Source: Burkholderia oklahomensis C6786 (GTDB taxonomy: Bacteria; Pseudomonadota; Gammaproteobacteria; Burkholderiales; Burkholderiaceae). Taken from it: a DNA stretch of 64,000 nucleotides. The notes under the pieces were generated by a model, which was not told where the DNA came from, ran no database searches, and saw only the letters and a list, made by a program, of their open reading frames with translations. The stretch covers positions 372,001 to 436,000 of the forward strand of contig NZ_CP009555.1 of the NCBI RefSeq assembly GCF_000959365.1, written 5' to 3'. The translations under genes and the position numbers were made by a program. Shown here piece after piece: positions 37,496 to 51,485 of this stretch (positions are counted from its first letter, which is position 1; every line of letters starts with the position of its first letter).

Positions 37496-38967
37496 TACAG
37501 CGGCAGCGTGTGGCTGATCGCCTGCAGGCAGATCGTCATCAGCGGGCCCGGCACGATGCCGAGCACGACGACTGCGAGCCCGTTCAGCACGAGGACCGTG
37601 CGCTTGCACGCGTCGCCCGCGATCGGGGTCGTGTCCTGCGGTGCGTCGAAGTACATCAGCTTGACGATGCGCAGATAGTAGAACGCACCGAACAGTGACG
37701 TGATGACGGCGAGCACCGCGAGCCACGTGAGGCCGGCGTTGACCGTCGCCTCGAGGACCGCGAGCTTCGCGTAGAAGCCGACCGTCGGCGGGATGCCGGC
37801 GAGCGAGAACATCATCACCATCATCACGAATGCGAACACCGGGCTGCGCTTGTTGAGCCCCTTGAAGTCGTCGAGCGTTTCGGCTTCGAAGTCGCGGCGT
37901 GCGAGCAGCATCACGACGCCGAACGAGCCGAGCGTCGTCACGAGGTAGACGATCGTGTAGAACATCGCCGAGCTGTACGCGCTCGCCGCCGACGACGGGT
38001 TGCCGTTGACGACGCCCGCGAGCAGGCCGAGCAGCACGAAGCCCATGTTCGAGATCGCCGAGTACGCGAGCATCCGCTTCACGTTGCGCTGGACGATACC
38101 CGTGATGTTGCCGACGATCAGCGACAATGCCGCGAGGATCACGAGCATTTCCTGCCAGTCGACGGCGAGCGGCAGCAGGCCCATCACGAGGAAGCGCAGG
38201 CCCCACGCGAACGCCGCGACCTTGGGGCCGCCGCCGACGAAGAGCGTCATCGCGGTCGGCGCGCCCTGGTAGACGTCCGGCACCCACATGTGGAACGGCA
38301 CGGCGCCGAGCTTGAACGCGACGCCCGCGACGATGAAGATCACGCCGAACAGCAGCACCGCGTCGTTGATGCGGCCCGATGCGACCGCCTTCAGCACTTC
38401 GTTGAGTTCGAGCGAGCCCGTCGCGCCGTACAGCATCGAGATCCCGTACAGCACGAAGCCAGAAGCGAGCGCGCCGAGCACGTAGTACTTCATCGCCGCT
38501 TCGCTCGACTGCGCCGCGTCGCGACGCAGCGCGATCACCGCATACAGCGACAGCGACATCAGCTCGAGGCCGAGGTACAGCGTCAGGAAGTTGTTGCCCG
38601 AGATCATCACGAGCTGGCCGAGCAGCGAGAACATGCCGAGCAGGAACACGTCGCCGCGGAACAGATCGCGATCTTCGAGGTACTTGCGCGAGTAGACGAG
38701 CGTCACGGCGAAGCCGAGCGACACCACCGCCTTCATCACGCTCGCGAACGAATCGACGACGACCATCCGCGAGAAGAAGTAGTACTGCTGCGGATCGAGG
38801 GCTTGCAGCGCGAACCACACGCCGGCCGCGGCCGATGCGACGACCGCGATCAGGTACGTGAGGCGGCGGCCGGCCGCGCCGACGAAGGTGTCGTTCAGCC
38901 ACGCGACGATGATGGCGACCATCACCAGCGCATCAGGCAACAGGACATTCATAGGTGCGTTTTGCAT
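37495..38967 (-). CDS. nuoN: NADH-quinone oxidoreductase subunit N
   Basis: 490 residues. An antiporter-like membrane subunit with about 14 helices; the conserved Lys in the GPPKVAAFAWGLRF region and LAYSAISNMGFVLLG are recognisable. It carries part of the proton-pumping path. Last of the 14 nuo genes, 24 bases after nuoM. ATG 38967 is used; a second in-frame ATG lies five codons later. Confidence 0.95.
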   Translation of the reverse strand: MQNAPMNVLLPDALVMVAIIVAWLNDTFVGAAGRRLTYLIAVVASAAAGVWFALQALDPQQYYFFSRMVVVDSFASVMKAVVSLGFAVTLVYSRKYLEDRDLFRGDVFLLGMFSLLGQLVMISGNNFLTLYLGLELMSLSLYAVIALRRDAAQSSEAAMKYYVLGALASGFVLYGISMLYGATGSLELNEVLKAVASGRINDAVLLFGVIFIVAGVAFKLGAVPFHMWVPDVYQGAPTAMTLFVGGGPKVAAFAWGLRFLVMGLLPLAVDWQEMLVILAALSLIVGNITGIVQRNVKRMLAYSAISNMGFVLLGLLAGVVNGNPSSAASAYSSAMFYTIVYLVTTLGSFGVVMLLARRDFEAETLDDFKGLNKRSPVFAFVMMVMMFSLAGIPPTVGFYAKLAVLEATVNAGLTWLAVLAVITSLFGAFYYLRIVKLMYFDAPQDTTPIAGDACKRTVLVLNGLAVVVLGIVPGPLMTICLQAISHTLPL

Positions 38968-38991
38968 GATCTTTGTATCCTCCGCTCGCGC

Positions 38992-40482
38992 TTACTGGGC
39001 CAGCGGCAGTTTCGACTGCGCGACGTGGGAGAGGAGGTTTTCCACGGAAACGTGCATCACGTCGGTGAAGGGCTTCGGATAGAGGCCCATCAGCATCGTG
39101 AACGCGGCGAGCACGGCGAGCATCACGAACTCGCGGCGGCTGATGTCCTTCAGCTTCGCGACGTGATCGTTCGCCACCGCGCCGAAGTACACGCGCTTGT
39201 ACATCCACAGCGTGTACGCCGCGCCGAGAATCAGCGTGAACGCCGCGCCGAACGCGATCCAGAAATTGAACTGGACGGCGGCGAGGATCACCATGAACTC
39301 GCCGACGAAACCCGACGTGCCCGGCAGACCGCAGTTGGCCATCGAGAACAGCATCGCGAACGCCGCGAACTTCGGCATCACGTTGACGACGCCGCCGTAG
39401 TCGGCGATCTGACGCGAGTGCAGGCGGTCGTACAGCACGCCGATGCAGAGGAACATCGCGCCCGACACGAAGCCGTGCGAGATCATCTGGACGATCGCGC
39501 CTTCGACGCCGAGCTGGTTGAAGATGAAGAAGCCGAGCGTGACGAAGCCCATGTGCGCGATCGACGAATACGCGACGAGCTTCTTCATGTCCGCCTGCAC
39601 CATCGCGACGAGGCCGATGTAGATCACGGCGATCAGCGACAGCGCGATCACGACGGGGGCGAAGAAGTGGCTCGCGTCCGGCGTGATCGGCAGCGAAAAG
39701 CGCAGGAAACCGTATGCGCCGAGCTTCAGCATGATCGCGGCCAGCACGACCGAGCCGCCCGTCGGCGCTTCGACGTGCGCGTCAGGCAACCACGTGTGGA
39801 CGGGCCACATCGGCACCTTCACCGCGAACGCGAGGAAGAATGCGATGAAGAGCAGCACCTGCGGCGTCATCTCGATCTTCGCGTTCTGCCACGTGGCGAG
39901 GTCGAACGAATGCGTCTGCGTGTACAGGTAGATCAGCGCGACCAGCATCAGGAGCGAGCCGGCGAGCGTGTACAGGAAGAACTTGAACGCCGCGTACACG
40001 CGGTTCGGGCCGCCCCATACGCCGATGATGATGTACATCGGAATCAGCGTCGCCTCGAAGAACACGTAGAACAACAGGCCGTCGGCCGCCGAGAACACGC
40101 CGATCATGATCCCCGAGAGAATCAGGAACGCGGCGAGATACTGCGACACGTGCTCGGTGATCACCTCCCAGCCGGCGATCACGACGATCACCGTGATGAG
40201 CGCGGTCAGCACGACGAACCACATCGAGATGCCGTCGACGCCCAGGTGATACGTGATGTTGAAGCGTTCGATCCAGGTCGTTTGCTCGACGAACTGCAGC
40301 GCAGCGGTGCTCGAGTCGAAGCCCGTGATCAGCGGGATCGTGACGGCAAGGCCCGCCAGCGAGCCGATCAGCGCGATCCAGCGCGCCGCGCCCGGATTCT
40401 TGTCGGAGCCGACCGCGAGCACGATGAGGCCGAAGACGATCGGCAACCAGATCGCGGTACTGAGAATCGGAAAAGAGTGCAT
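38992..40482 (-). CDS. nuoM: NADH-quinone oxidoreductase subunit M
   Basis: 496 residues, an antiporter-like membrane subunit with about 14 helices. Conserved segments: FFLAFAVKVPMWPVHTWLPD, HVEAPTGGSVVLA, KKLVAYSSIAHMGFV. The Lys in FAVKVP and the Glu in the loop helix (FFEATLIPMYI) are the conserved proton-path residues. 15 bases separate it from nuoL. Confidence 0.95.
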   Translation of the reverse strand: MHSFPILSTAIWLPIVFGLIVLAVGSDKNPGAARWIALIGSLAGLAVTIPLITGFDSSTAALQFVEQTTWIERFNITYHLGVDGISMWFVVLTALITVIVVIAGWEVITEHVSQYLAAFLILSGIMIGVFSAADGLLFYVFFEATLIPMYIIIGVWGGPNRVYAAFKFFLYTLAGSLLMLVALIYLYTQTHSFDLATWQNAKIEMTPQVLLFIAFFLAFAVKVPMWPVHTWLPDAHVEAPTGGSVVLAAIMLKLGAYGFLRFSLPITPDASHFFAPVVIALSLIAVIYIGLVAMVQADMKKLVAYSSIAHMGFVTLGFFIFNQLGVEGAIVQMISHGFVSGAMFLCIGVLYDRLHSRQIADYGGVVNVMPKFAAFAMLFSMANCGLPGTSGFVGEFMVILAAVQFNFWIAFGAAFTLILGAAYTLWMYKRVYFGAVANDHVAKLKDISRREFVMLAVLAAFTMLMGLYPKPFTDVMHVSVENLLSHVAQSKLPLAQ

Positions 40483-40497
40483 TAGTCGTCCCCCGCC

Positions 40498-42546
<2,049 letters not shown>

Positions 42547-42563
42547 AACAGCGTTGCCTGAAA

Positions 42564-42869
42564 TTAACCTTTGAGCTGATCGAGATCCTCGACATTGATC
42601 GTGTCGAGCTTACGGAACAGAGTCACCAGAATCGCGAGGCCGATTGCGGCTTCCGCCGCCGCGACCGTCAACACGAAGAACACGAAGATCTGGCCGTGCA
42701 CGTCGCCCAGGTAATGCGAGAACGCGACGAAATTGGTGTTCACCGCGAGCAGCATCAGTTCGATCGCCATCAGGATCACGATGATGTTGCGGCGGTTCAG
42801 GAAGATCCCGACGATGCTGATCGCGAACAGGATCGCGCCCAGCACGAGGTAATGAGCCAAGGTCAACAT
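42564..42869 (-). CDS. nuoK: NADH-quinone oxidoreductase subunit K
   Basis: 101 residues, three membrane helices. The two buried Glu residues are present in [14 protein letters not shown] and [11 protein letters not shown]. It links the quinone-end helices to the antiporter subunits. GGAGGAG precedes the ATG. Confidence 0.95.
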   Translation of the reverse strand: MLTLAHYLVLGAILFAISIVGIFLNRRNIIVILMAIELMLLAVNTNFVAFSHYLGDVHGQIFVFFVLTVAAAEAAIGLAILVTLFRKLDTINVEDLDQLKG

Positions 42870-42886
42870 AGATTCTTCTCCTCCGC

Positions 42887-43543
42887 TTAGCCGTTGTTCC
42901 CGCCCGACGCGGCGTCGCTCGCGGCGGTTTCCGGCTGCGGCTTGTCGGCTTGCATCTTCACGAGGCGCACGCGGTCTTCGCGGCGCACCTTCACCTGCTC
43001 GGACACGCGCTGGCGCTTGCTGTCCTTGCCCTTCTGCGCGGTCAGCGCGACCGCGGCGATGATCGCGACGAGCAGCACGAGGCCCGCGATTTCGAACGCG
43101 AAGATGTAGTCGGTGTAGATGACCTTGCCGATCAGCTTCGTGTTCGGCATGCCGGCGAGCGCGCCCGCGGCCACGTCGCGCACGGGCGAGGCCGTCGCGC
43201 CGTAGCCGCGCCACAGGATCAGGGCCGTCTCGACGATGATGATCGCGCCGACCGCGGTCGCCATCGGCACGAAGCGCTTGAAGTCTCGGCGCAGCACGTC
43301 GACGTTGATGTCGAGCATCATCACGACGAACAGGAAGAGCACCATCACCGCGCCCACGTAGACGAGCACCAGCAAGATCGCGAGGAACTCGGCCTCGAGC
43401 AGCATCCAGATCGCGGCCGCATTGAAGAACGCGAGCACGAGGAAGAGCGCAGACGCCACCGGGTTGCGCGAAGTGATCACCTTCAGCCCCGACACCACGA
43501 GGAGCAGCGAGAAGATGTAGAAGAGTACGGTCGTGAAGTCCAT
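42887..43543 (-). CDS. nuoJ: NADH-quinone oxidoreductase subunit J
   Basis: 218 residues with five membrane helices: [18 protein letters not shown], the pi-bulge region [20 protein letters not shown], and later spans. Compared with E. coli NuoJ (184) it carries a charged C-terminal tail from about residue 170, which is hydrophilic and probably cytoplasmic. It sits between nuoI (113-base gap) and nuoK. Confidence 0.94.
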   Translation of the reverse strand: MDFTTVLFYIFSLLLVVSGLKVITSRNPVASALFLVLAFFNAAAIWMLLEAEFLAILLVLVYVGAVMVLFLFVVMMLDINVDVLRRDFKRFVPMATAVGAIIIVETALILWRGYGATASPVRDVAAGALAGMPNTKLIGKVIYTDYIFAFEIAGLVLLVAIIAAVALTAQKGKDSKRQRVSEQVKVRREDRVRLVKMQADKPQPETAASDAASGGNNG

Positions 43544-43656
43544 GATTACCGGTTCATCATTAGGCCATTGTCAGGCGCGGTTGGCTGGCACCGCCGGGCG
43601 TGCCGCGGCATCGCCGCGGCTTGGGCCGACCCGTCCTCCGGGCCGGCGCACGTCAA

Positions 43657-44145
43657 TCACCGATACCGCGCATCGGCGGCCTTCGCGGCCGCGATCTCCT
43701 TCTCGTAGCGATCGCCCACCGCGAGCAGCATTTCCTTCGTGAAGTACAGATCGCCGCGCTTCTCGCCGTGGTACTCGAGGATCTGCGTCTCGACGATCGA
43801 ATCGACCGGGCAGCTCTCTTCGCAGAAACCGCAGAAGATGCACTTCGTCAGGTCGATGTCGTAGCGCGTCGTGCGGCGGGTGTTGTCCGCACGCGTCTCC
43901 GACTCGATCGTGATCGCCAGGGCCGGGCACACCGCTTCGCACAGCTTGCACGCGATGCACCGCTCTTCGCCGTTCTCGTAGCGGCGCAGCGCGTGCAGCC
44001 CGCGAAAACGCGGCGAGATCGGCGTCTTCTCTTCGGGGAACTGCACGGTGAACTTGCGCTTGAACGTGTAGCGTCCCGTCAGCGCGAGCCCCTTCAGCAG
44101 CTCGGTCAGGAAGAAGGTCTTAAAGAATTGTTGGATTGCCGTCAT
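43657..44145 (-). CDS. nuoI: NADH-quinone oxidoreductase subunit I
   Basis: 162 residues. Two ferredoxin-type Cys motifs bind clusters N6a and N6b: [16 protein letters not shown] and [16 protein letters not shown]. An N-terminal amphipathic helix anchors it to the membrane arm. It passes electrons toward cluster N2 in NuoB. 15 bases after nuoH. Confidence 0.96.
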   Translation of the reverse strand: MTAIQQFFKTFFLTELLKGLALTGRYTFKRKFTVQFPEEKTPISPRFRGLHALRRYENGEERCIACKLCEAVCPALAITIESETRADNTRRTTRYDIDLTKCIFCGFCEESCPVDSIVETQILEYHGEKRGDLYFTKEMLLAVGDRYEKEIAAAKAADARYR

Positions 44146-44160
44146 GATTTCGTCCGCCCC

Positions 44161-45225
44161 TTATTTCCAGATATTCAGCGGCGACATCATCCAGAAACCG
44201 ACCACGACCACCCAGATCACGCACACCGGCAGGAATATCTTCCAGCCGAGGCGCATGATCTGGTCGTAGCGGAAACGCGGGAACGTCGCACGGGCCCAAA
44301 TGAACACCGACAGCAGCGCGAAGACTTTCAGCACCAGCCAGAAGATGCCCGGAATGAACGACAGGAATTCGAACGGCGCATCCCAGCCGCCGAGGAACAG
44401 CGTCGCCGCCATCGCCGAGATCACGATCATGTTGATGTACTCGGCGAGGAAGAACAGCGCGAACGCCATGCCCGAGTAATCGATCATGTGACCCGCGACG
44501 ATCTCCGACTCCCCTTCCACCACGTCGAACGGATGGCGGTTCGTTTCGGCGATGCCGGAGATGAAGTAGATGACGAACACGGGCAGGAGCGGCAGCCAGT
44601 TCCACGACAGGAAGTTGACGCCGTGGCCCGCGAAGAAGCCGTGCTGCTGCGAGTTGACGATCTCCGACAGGTTCAGGCTGCCCGCCGTCATCAGCACGAG
44701 CACGAGTGCGAAGCCCATCGAGATTTCGTACGACACCATCTGAGCGGCCGCACGCATCGCGCCGAGGAACGCATACTTCGAATTCGACGCCCAGCCGGCG
44801 AGAATCACCGCGTAGACGCCGACCGACGAGATCGCCATCGCGTACAGCAGGCCCGCGTTGACGTTCGCAAGCACCGCGCCCGCCTGGAACGGGATCACCG
44901 CCCACACGGCGAACGCCGGCACGACCGTCATCACCGGCGCGATCAGATACAGCCAGCGGCTCGCCGCCGACGGATGAATCACTTCCTTCAGCAGCAGCTT
45001 CAGCACGTCGGCGATCGGCTGCAGCAGACCGGCGGGGCCGACGCGGTTCGGACCGAGACGCACGTGCATCCAGCCGATCAGCTTGCGCTCCCACAGAATC
45101 AGGTACGCGACGCTCAGCAGGATCACGACGGCGACGACGATGATGCGCACGAGCGCCCACACCGTCGGCCATGCGACGCCGAGAAGCTGGGCTCCGCCCG
45201 AGTTGATCGTATCGAACAAGCTCAT
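44161..45225 (-). CDS. nuoH: NADH-quinone oxidoreductase subunit H
   Basis: 354 residues, eight or more membrane helices. Conserved quinone-site sequences: [34 protein letters not shown], and [20 protein letters not shown], with acidic residues that couple quinone reduction to proton pumping. It starts on the base right after the nuoG stop. Confidence 0.96.
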   Translation of the reverse strand: MSLFDTINSGGAQLLGVAWPTVWALVRIIVVAVVILLSVAYLILWERKLIGWMHVRLGPNRVGPAGLLQPIADVLKLLLKEVIHPSAASRWLYLIAPVMTVVPAFAVWAVIPFQAGAVLANVNAGLLYAMAISSVGVYAVILAGWASNSKYAFLGAMRAAAQMVSYEISMGFALVLVLMTAGSLNLSEIVNSQQHGFFAGHGVNFLSWNWLPLLPVFVIYFISGIAETNRHPFDVVEGESEIVAGHMIDYSGMAFALFFLAEYINMIVISAMAATLFLGGWDAPFEFLSFIPGIFWLVLKVFALLSVFIWARATFPRFRYDQIMRLGWKIFLPVCVIWVVVVGFWMMSPLNIWK

Positions 45226-47556
45226 TTACGCCTTCTCCACCACCAGTTCACCGGACAGGCTGCCGAGCGCTGCGCCGGCAGGCGTGGCCGCCGACACGCG
45301 AACGACCATCTCCGCAAGATTCTCGTCGCGCACGGCCGGCAACTGCACCGTGCGATCGCCCTGGCGCACGCGCACCGCGTCGCCGTTCTTCAGACCGAGC
45401 TTGTCGAACAGCGCGGCAGGCAGGCCCACCTTGTGCGCCACCTTCGAAGCGGCCGTCAGGTGCAGCGCGCCCGCGCGGCGCGACAGCGCGTCGGCGTGGT
45501 AGATCGGCACGTCGGCGAGGCGCTCGAGGCCGCCGTCGGCCGCCTTCGCAGCGGCGCGCGCGGGCGCCGCCGATGTCCTGTTCGACAGGCGCGGCGCGAC
45601 GTCCTCGTCGCCGAGCGCGGCGAGCCGCACTTCTTCCGACGTCTCGTATTCGAAATTCGGCAGGCCGAGCAGGCTGCCGAGCACGCGCAGCACCTTCCAT
45701 GCAGGACGCGTGTCGCCGAGCGGGCGCACGACGCCGTTGAACGACTGCGCGCGACCTTCCGCGTTCACGTACGTGCCGGCCGTCTCGGTAAACGGCGCGA
45801 TCGGCAGCAGCACGTCCGCGTAGTCGAGGCCGAACTTGAACGGCGACAGCACGACGACCGTCTCCGCCTGCTTCAGCGCGGCGATCGCCTGCGCCGGATC
45901 CGCGGTATCGAATTCGGGTTCGACGTTGAGGAGCACGTAGCCCTTGCGCGGCTGCGCGAACGCGTCGCCCGCGTTCAGGCCGTTCGAGCCCGGCAGCGCG
46001 CCGACGAGGTGCGCGCCGACCGTGTTCGCCGCTTCCGTCAGGAAGCCGAGCGTCGCGCCCGTGGCGTCGGCGATCCATTGCGCGGTCGCATGGATCTGCG
46101 CGAATTGCGGATGCTGGACCGCGCTGTTGCCGAGCAGCACGACGCGGCGCTCGCCGTTCACGAGCGACTGCGCGACCGCTTGCGCGGCGCTCGACGGCTC
46201 GACGCCCGCGAGCGCATCCGGCAACGCGACGCCGCGCGCCCGTGCGACGGCGGCCGCGATGCCCGCGAGCGCGTCGAGCCATGCCGACGGCGCGGCGACG
46301 ATGCGTTGCGCGGTCGGGATCAGCGAATCGTCTCCCGTCGCATGCAGGAAGTGCAGCTTCGCGCCGCTCTTCGCCGCCTGGCGCAGACGCGCGGCGAAGA
46401 GCGGATGATCGCGGCGCAGGAACGAGCCGACGACGAACGCGGCGTCGACGCCCGACAGATCGGCGATCGGCATGCCGAGCCACGGCGCGCCCTGGGCGGC
46501 CGCGGAGAAATCGGTTTGACGCAGACGGAAATCGAGGTTCGGCGTCTTCAGCTCGTGAGCGAGCTGCTTGAGCAGGAACAGCTCCTCGACCGTGCTGTGC
46601 GCGCTGCCGAGCGTGGCGAGCGCGGACGCGCCGTGCTCTTCGCTGATGCCCTTCAGGCCGCGCGCGACGTATTCGAGCGCGGTCTGCCAGTCGACTTCGC
46701 GCCACTCGCCGCCCTGCTTGATCATCGGCTTCGTCAGGCGCTCTTCGCTATTCAGGCCTTCGTACGAGAAGCGGTCCTTGTCCGAGATCCAGCACTCGTT
46801 CACGGCTTCGTTCTCGAACGGCAGCACACGCATCACGCGGTTGTTCTTCACCTGCACGACGAGGTTCGCGCCGACGGAATCGTGCGGGCTCACCGACTTG
46901 CGGCGCGACAGCTCCCACGTGCGGGCGCTGTAGCGGAACGGCTTGCTCGTCAGCGCGCCGACCGGGCACAGGTCGATCATGTTGCCCGACAGCTCGGAGT
47001 CGACCGTCTTGCCGACGAACGTCGTGATTTCCGAATGCTCGCCGCGGCCCAGCATGCCGAACTCCATCACGCCGGCGATTTCCTGGCCGAAGCGCACGCA
47101 GCGCGTGCAGTGGATGCAGCGCGACATCTCTTCCATCGAGATGAGCGGGCCGACGTCCTTGTGGAACACGACGCGCTTCTCTTCCGCGTAGCGCGACGAC
47201 GACTTGCCGTAGCCCACCGCGAGATCCTGCAGCTGGCATTCGCCGCCCTGATCGCAGATCGGGCAGTCGAGCGGATGGTTGATGAGCAGGAACTCCATCA
47301 CCGACTGCTGCGCCTTCACGGCCTTGTCAGAGTTGGTGTGGACGATCATGCCGGCCGACACGGGCGTCGCGCACGCGGGCACCGCCTTCGGCATCTTCTC
47401 GACTTCGACGAGGCACATCCGGCAGTTGGCCGCAACCGACAGCTTCTTGTGATAGCAGAAGTGAGGAATGTACGTGTCCGCCTTGTGAGCAGCCTGGATC
47501 ACCATGCTGCCTTCAGGCACCTCGACCTTCTTGCCGTCTATTTCAAGTTCAACCAT
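45226..47556 (-). CDS. nuoG: NADH-quinone oxidoreductase subunit G
   Basis: 776 residues. The N-terminal 2Fe-2S domain has [15 protein letters not shown] and a later Cys; the HxxxCxxC-type N5 motif is [18 protein letters not shown]; the N4 motif is [13 protein letters not shown] and CPVGAL. A molybdopterin-oxidoreductase-like C-terminal domain follows but is non-catalytic. It is shorter than the E. coli protein (~908). 82 bases after nuoF. Confidence 0.95.
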   Translation of the reverse strand: MVELEIDGKKVEVPEGSMVIQAAHKADTYIPHFCYHKKLSVAANCRMCLVEVEKMPKAVPACATPVSAGMIVHTNSDKAVKAQQSVMEFLLINHPLDCPICDQGGECQLQDLAVGYGKSSSRYAEEKRVVFHKDVGPLISMEEMSRCIHCTRCVRFGQEIAGVMEFGMLGRGEHSEITTFVGKTVDSELSGNMIDLCPVGALTSKPFRYSARTWELSRRKSVSPHDSVGANLVVQVKNNRVMRVLPFENEAVNECWISDKDRFSYEGLNSEERLTKPMIKQGGEWREVDWQTALEYVARGLKGISEEHGASALATLGSAHSTVEELFLLKQLAHELKTPNLDFRLRQTDFSAAAQGAPWLGMPIADLSGVDAAFVVGSFLRRDHPLFAARLRQAAKSGAKLHFLHATGDDSLIPTAQRIVAAPSAWLDALAGIAAAVARARGVALPDALAGVEPSSAAQAVAQSLVNGERRVVLLGNSAVQHPQFAQIHATAQWIADATGATLGFLTEAANTVGAHLVGALPGSNGLNAGDAFAQPRKGYVLLNVEPEFDTADPAQAIAALKQAETVVVLSPFKFGLDYADVLLPIAPFTETAGTYVNAEGRAQSFNGVVRPLGDTRPAWKVLRVLGSLLGLPNFEYETSEEVRLAALGDEDVAPRLSNRTSAAPARAAAKAADGGLERLADVPIYHADALSRRAGALHLTAASKVAHKVGLPAALFDKLGLKNGDAVRVRQGDRTVQLPAVRDENLAEMVVRVSAATPAGAALGSLSGELVVEKA

Positions 47557-47638
47557 GATGGTGAATGGTCCTTAACCTATTACCGCTCGCCCGCGTCCGC
47601 TCGACCGGGCGCTCGAATTCTGCAATCGGGTTCCGCCG

Positions 47639-48949
47639 TCAGGCCGCGGCCGCATGCGCGTGGCCGCCGACCATGCAGTGCTTGTGCTCGACGTGGTACG
47701 CGAATTCGTCCCAGTAGTGCTTGAGCATGCCGCGCACCGGCATCGCCGCCGCGTCGCCGAGCGCGCAGATCGTGCGGCCCATGATGTTCTCCGCGACCGA
47801 GTTCAGCAGATCCAGGTCTTCCTGGCGGCCTTCGCCGTGCTCGATGCGGTTCACGACGCGGTACAGCCAGCCCGTGCCTTCGCGGCACGGCGTGCACTGG
47901 CCGCACGACTCTTCGTAATAGAAGTACGACAGGCGCAGGAGCGAGCGCACCATGCAGCGCGTCTCGTCCATCACGATCACCGCGCCGGAGCCGAGCATCG
48001 AACCCGCCTTCGCGATCGAGTCGTAGTCCAGATCGGTCTGCATCATGATGTCGCCCGGGATCACCGGCGCCGACGAGCCGCCCGGGATCACCGCCTTGAT
48101 CTTCTTGCCGCCGCGCATGCCGCCGGCGAGCTCCATCAGCGTCGCGAACGGCGTGCCGAGCGGCACTTCATAGTTGCCCGGACGCTCGACGTCGCCCGAC
48201 ACCGAGAAGATCTTCGTGCCGCCGTTGTTCGGCTTGCCCATCTCGAGATAATTCTGCGGGCCGACTGCGAGCAGGAACGGCACCGCGGCGAACGTCTCGG
48301 TGTTGTTGATCGTGGTCGGCTTGCCGTAGACGCCGAAGCTCGCCGGGAACGGCGGCTTGAAGCGCGGCTGGCCCTTCTTGCCTTCGAGCGACTCGAGCAG
48401 CGCGGTTTCCTCGCCGCAGATGTACGCGCCGTAACCGTGGTGCGCGTGCAGCTGGAACGAGAAGCCCGAGCCCATGATATTGTCGCCGAGGAACCCGGCG
48501 CGGCGCGCTTCCTCGAGCGCTGCCTCGAAGCGTCGATACACTTCGAAGATCTCGCCGTGAATGTAGTTGTAGCCGACCGTGATGCCCATCGCGTATGCGC
48601 CGATGGCCATGCCTTCGATCAGCGCGTGCGGGTTCCAGCGCAGGATGTCGCGATCCTTGAACGTGCCCGGCTCGCCTTCGTCCGAATTGCAGACGAGATA
48701 CTTCTGGCCCGGGAACTGACGCGGCATGAAGCTCCACTTCAGGCCGGTGGGGAAGCCCGCACCGCCGCGGCCGCGCAGCCCCGACGCCTTCACGTCGGCG
48801 ATCACCTGCTCGGGCGGAATCTTTTCTTCGAGGATGCGGCGCAGCTGCGCGTAGCCGCCGCGCGCGACATAATCTTCGAGATGCCAGTTCTCGCCGGTGA
48901 GACCGGCGAGGATCAGCGGTTTGATGTGACGATCGTGGAGGGATGTCAT
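47639..48949 (-). CDS. nuoF: NADH-quinone oxidoreductase subunit F (NADH and FMN binding)
   Basis: 436 residues. NADH site [16 protein letters not shown] site [15 protein letters not shown], and the N3 4Fe-4S ligands [15 protein letters not shown] plus a later Cys. It accepts hydride from NADH. Its ATG overlaps the nuoE stop by four bases (ATGA), so the two are translationally coupled. Confidence 0.96.
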   Translation of the reverse strand: MTSLHDRHIKPLILAGLTGENWHLEDYVARGGYAQLRRILEEKIPPEQVIADVKASGLRGRGGAGFPTGLKWSFMPRQFPGQKYLVCNSDEGEPGTFKDRDILRWNPHALIEGMAIGAYAMGITVGYNYIHGEIFEVYRRFEAALEEARRAGFLGDNIMGSGFSFQLHAHHGYGAYICGEETALLESLEGKKGQPRFKPPFPASFGVYGKPTTINNTETFAAVPFLLAVGPQNYLEMGKPNNGGTKIFSVSGDVERPGNYEVPLGTPFATLMELAGGMRGGKKIKAVIPGGSSAPVIPGDIMMQTDLDYDSIAKAGSMLGSGAVIVMDETRCMVRSLLRLSYFYYEESCGQCTPCREGTGWLYRVVNRIEHGEGRQEDLDLLNSVAENIMGRTICALGDAAAMPVRGMLKHYWDEFAYHVEHKHCMVGGHAHAAAA

Positions 48950-49431
48950 TTCGAGAGCTCCTCAAGCAGCTGGTCGATCTTCTCGCGGCTCATGAAGCTG
49001 CACATCTTGTGATTGTTGAGCAGCAGCACCGGCGCATCGCCGCACGCGCCGAAGCACTCGCCTTCCTTCAGCGTGAACTTGCCGTCCGGCGTCGTTTCGC
49101 CGAAGTCGATGCCGAGCTTTTGCTTCAGATACTCGGCCGTCGCTTCAGCGCCGCCGTGCGGCCCGAGCTGGCACGGCAGATTCGTGCAGAGCGTGATCTT
49201 GTGCGTGCCGACGGGCGCGAGCTCGTACATCGTGTAGAACGTCGCGACTTCCTGGACCGCGATGGCCGGCATGCCGAGATAGTCCGCGACGAACTGCATC
49301 AGTTCGGGCGACAGCCAGCCATGCTCTTCCTGAGCGACGGCCAACGCCGACATCACAGCGGACTGTTTCTGATCGGCGGGATACTTCGCGATCGCTCGAT
49401 CGATTTCTTTCAGGCCTTCAGCTGAGATCAT
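48946..49431 (-). CDS. nuoE: NADH-quinone oxidoreductase subunit E
   Basis: 161 residues from ATG 49431, the usual NuoE length. A TTG at 49452 would add seven residues; no strong ribosome binding site settles the choice. The thioredoxin-like domain binds 2Fe-2S cluster N1a through CTNLPCQL and [10 protein letters not shown]. Partner of NuoF in the NADH-oxidising module. Confidence 0.94.
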   Translation of the reverse strand: MISAEGLKEIDRAIAKYPADQKQSAVMSALAVAQEEHGWLSPELMQFVADYLGMPAIAVQEVATFYTMYELAPVGTHKITLCTNLPCQLGPHGGAEATAEYLKQKLGIDFGETTPDGKFTLKEGECFGACGDAPVLLLNNHKMCSFMSREKIDQLLEELSK

Positions 49432-49559
49432 TTTCAGACACGACTCTTTCAATTCCTACCGCACGAACAACCTGCCGCATGACCGATGCGGCAGACCTGG
49501 CGCTCACTGTTGACAGCTTGTTGCGACGGCGCGCCCGAGGCGCGCGCCGAGTGTGACCC

Positions 49560-49592
49560 GCCGCTCGCGGCTCGACCGGGCCCGCGAGCGGC
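49560..49592 (-). other. Intercistronic hairpin between nuoD and nuoE
   Basis: 11-bp perfect arms (GCCGCTCGCGG and CCGCGAGCGGC) with an 11-base loop, just after the nuoD stop. No T run follows, so it is more likely an mRNA processing or stability element than a terminator. Confidence 0.55.
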
Positions 49593-49599
49593 GCGACCG

Positions 49600-50853
49600 T
49601 CAGCGGTCGACTTCGCCGAACACGATGTCCTGCGTACCGATGATCGTCACGGCGTCGGCGATCATGTGCCCGCGCGCCATTTCGTCGAGCGCGGACAGAT
49701 GAGCGTAGCCCGGTGCACGGATCTTGAGGCGATACGGCTTGTTTGCGCCGTCCGACACGAGATAGATGCCGAACTCGCCCTTCGGATGCTCGACGGCGGC
49801 ATACGTCTCGCCTTCGGGCACGTGAAAACCTTCCGTGAAGAGCTTGAAATGGTGGATCAGATCCTCCATGTTCGTCTTCATGCCGACACGCGACGGCGGC
49901 GCGATCTTGTGATTGTCGGTGATCACGGGGCCGGGATTCTTGCGAAGCCACTCAATACACTGTTTCGCGATACGCGTCGACTGGCGCATCTCCTCGACAC
50001 GCACGAGATAACGGTCGTAGCAATCGCCGTTCACGCCGACCGGGATATCGAAATCGAGGCGATCGTACACTTCATACGGCTGTTTCTTGCGCAGATCCCA
50101 TGCAATGCCGGAGCCGCGGAGCATCGGCCCCGTCAGGCCGAGCTGCATCGCACGCTCCGGCGTCACGACGCCGATGCCGACGAGACGCTGCTTCCAGATC
50201 CGGTTGTCGGTCAGAAGCGTTTCGTATTCGTCGACGCACTTCGGGAAGCGCGTGAAGAAATCGTCGATGAAGTCGAGCACCGAGCCCTGGCGCGTCTCGT
50301 TCATCCTCGCGAGCGCCTTCTCGTTGCGGATCTTCGACGCCTTGTACTGCGGCATCGCGTCCGGCAGATCGCGATAGACGCCGCCCGGACGATAGTACGC
50401 CGCATGCATGCGCGCGCCGGACACCGCCTCGTACACGTCCATCAGGTCTTCGCGCTCGCGGAACGCATAGAGGAACACCGCCATCGCGCCGACGTCGAGC
50501 GCGTGCGCGCCGATCCACATCAGGTGGTTCAGCACGCGCGTGATCTCGTCGAACAGCACGCGAATGTATTGTGCGCGCTCCGGCACGTCGATGCCGAGCA
50601 GCTTCTCGATCGCGAGCACGTAGCCGTGTTCGTTCACCATCATCGACACGTAGTCGAGACGGTCCATGTACGGCACGGACTGGATGAACGTCTTGTTCTC
50701 GGCGAGCTTCTCGGTCGCGCGGTGCAGAAGGCCGATGTGCGGATCGGCGCGCTGGATCACTTCGCCGTCGAGCTCGAGCACGAGGCGCAGCACGCCGTGC
50801 GCGGCCGGGTGCTGCGGACCGAAGTTGAGCGTGTAGTTCTTGATTTCAGCCAT
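49600..50853 (-). CDS. nuoD: NADH-quinone oxidoreductase subunit D
   Basis: 417 residues of the 49-kDa family, related to the [NiFe]-hydrogenase large subunit. Conserved: [21 protein letters not shown] is split here as [15 protein letters not shown], then [12 protein letters not shown], and the quinone-site region [12 protein letters not shown]. It forms the quinone pocket with NuoB. 9 bases after nuoC. Confidence 0.96.
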   Translation of the reverse strand: MAEIKNYTLNFGPQHPAAHGVLRLVLELDGEVIQRADPHIGLLHRATEKLAENKTFIQSVPYMDRLDYVSMMVNEHGYVLAIEKLLGIDVPERAQYIRVLFDEITRVLNHLMWIGAHALDVGAMAVFLYAFREREDLMDVYEAVSGARMHAAYYRPGGVYRDLPDAMPQYKASKIRNEKALARMNETRQGSVLDFIDDFFTRFPKCVDEYETLLTDNRIWKQRLVGIGVVTPERAMQLGLTGPMLRGSGIAWDLRKKQPYEVYDRLDFDIPVGVNGDCYDRYLVRVEEMRQSTRIAKQCIEWLRKNPGPVITDNHKIAPPSRVGMKTNMEDLIHHFKLFTEGFHVPEGETYAAVEHPKGEFGIYLVSDGANKPYRLKIRAPGYAHLSALDEMARGHMIADAVTIIGTQDIVFGEVDR

Positions 50854-50862
50854 GACGCCCTC

Positions 50863-51465
50863 TCAATGTTTCAGACCGCCATAGCGATCCTCGCGGATCA
50901 CGCGCGGCGTGATTTCGCGCGGCTCGATCGTCACCGGCTGGTATACGACGCGCTTCTCTTCCGGGTCGTAACGCATTTCGACGTAGCCCGAAACCGGGAA
51001 GTCCTTGCGGAACGGATGACCGATGAAGCCGTAGTCGGTGAGGATGCGGCGCAGGTCGGGGTGGCCTTCGAACACGATGCCGTAGAGGTCGAATGCTTCG
51101 CGCTCGTACCAGTTCGCCGAGTTCCAGACGTCGACGATCGACGGCACGATCGGCAGATCGTCGTTAGGCGCGAACACCCGCACGCGCAGGCGCCAGTTGT
51201 TCGCGATCGACAACAGGTGCAGGACGGCGGCGAAACGCGGGCCGTCGTAGGCGCCGTCGCCGTAGGTTTGATAGTCGACGCCGCAGAGGTCGATCAGCTG
51301 CTCGAAGCCGAGCGTGCGATCGTCGCGCAGCGCTTTCGCGACTTCGAGGTAATCGCCTGCCTTCACGACGAGCGTGAGCTCGCCAACCGCTTCTACGAGG
51401 CTCACCACGCGCGCGCCGAGCGCGGCTTCGAGGTTCGCCTTGAGGGTCTCGATTTTGCTTGCCAT
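50863..51465 (-). CDS. nuoC: NADH-quinone oxidoreductase subunit C
   Basis: 200 residues from ATG 51465, the 30-kDa subunit family. The signature [20 protein letters not shown] and [16 protein letters not shown] are present. It is a separate gene, not fused to nuoD as in E. coli. 20 bases after nuoB. Confidence 0.95.
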   Translation of the reverse strand: MASKIETLKANLEAALGARVVSLVEAVGELTLVVKAGDYLEVAKALRDDRTLGFEQLIDLCGVDYQTYGDGAYDGPRFAAVLHLLSIANNWRLRVRVFAPNDDLPIVPSIVDVWNSANWYEREAFDLYGIVFEGHPDLRRILTDYGFIGHPFRKDFPVSGYVEMRYDPEEKRVVYQPVTIEPREITPRVIREDRYGGLKH

Positions 51466-51485
51466 GTTGTGGGGTGCTCGATGCT

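Noticed and set aside
43600..47724. A 1,374-codon open frame on the plus strand opposite nuoI-nuoF
   Set aside because: It is antisense to well-supported nuo genes, arginine/histidine-rich, and a normal by-product of strong GC bias at third positions.
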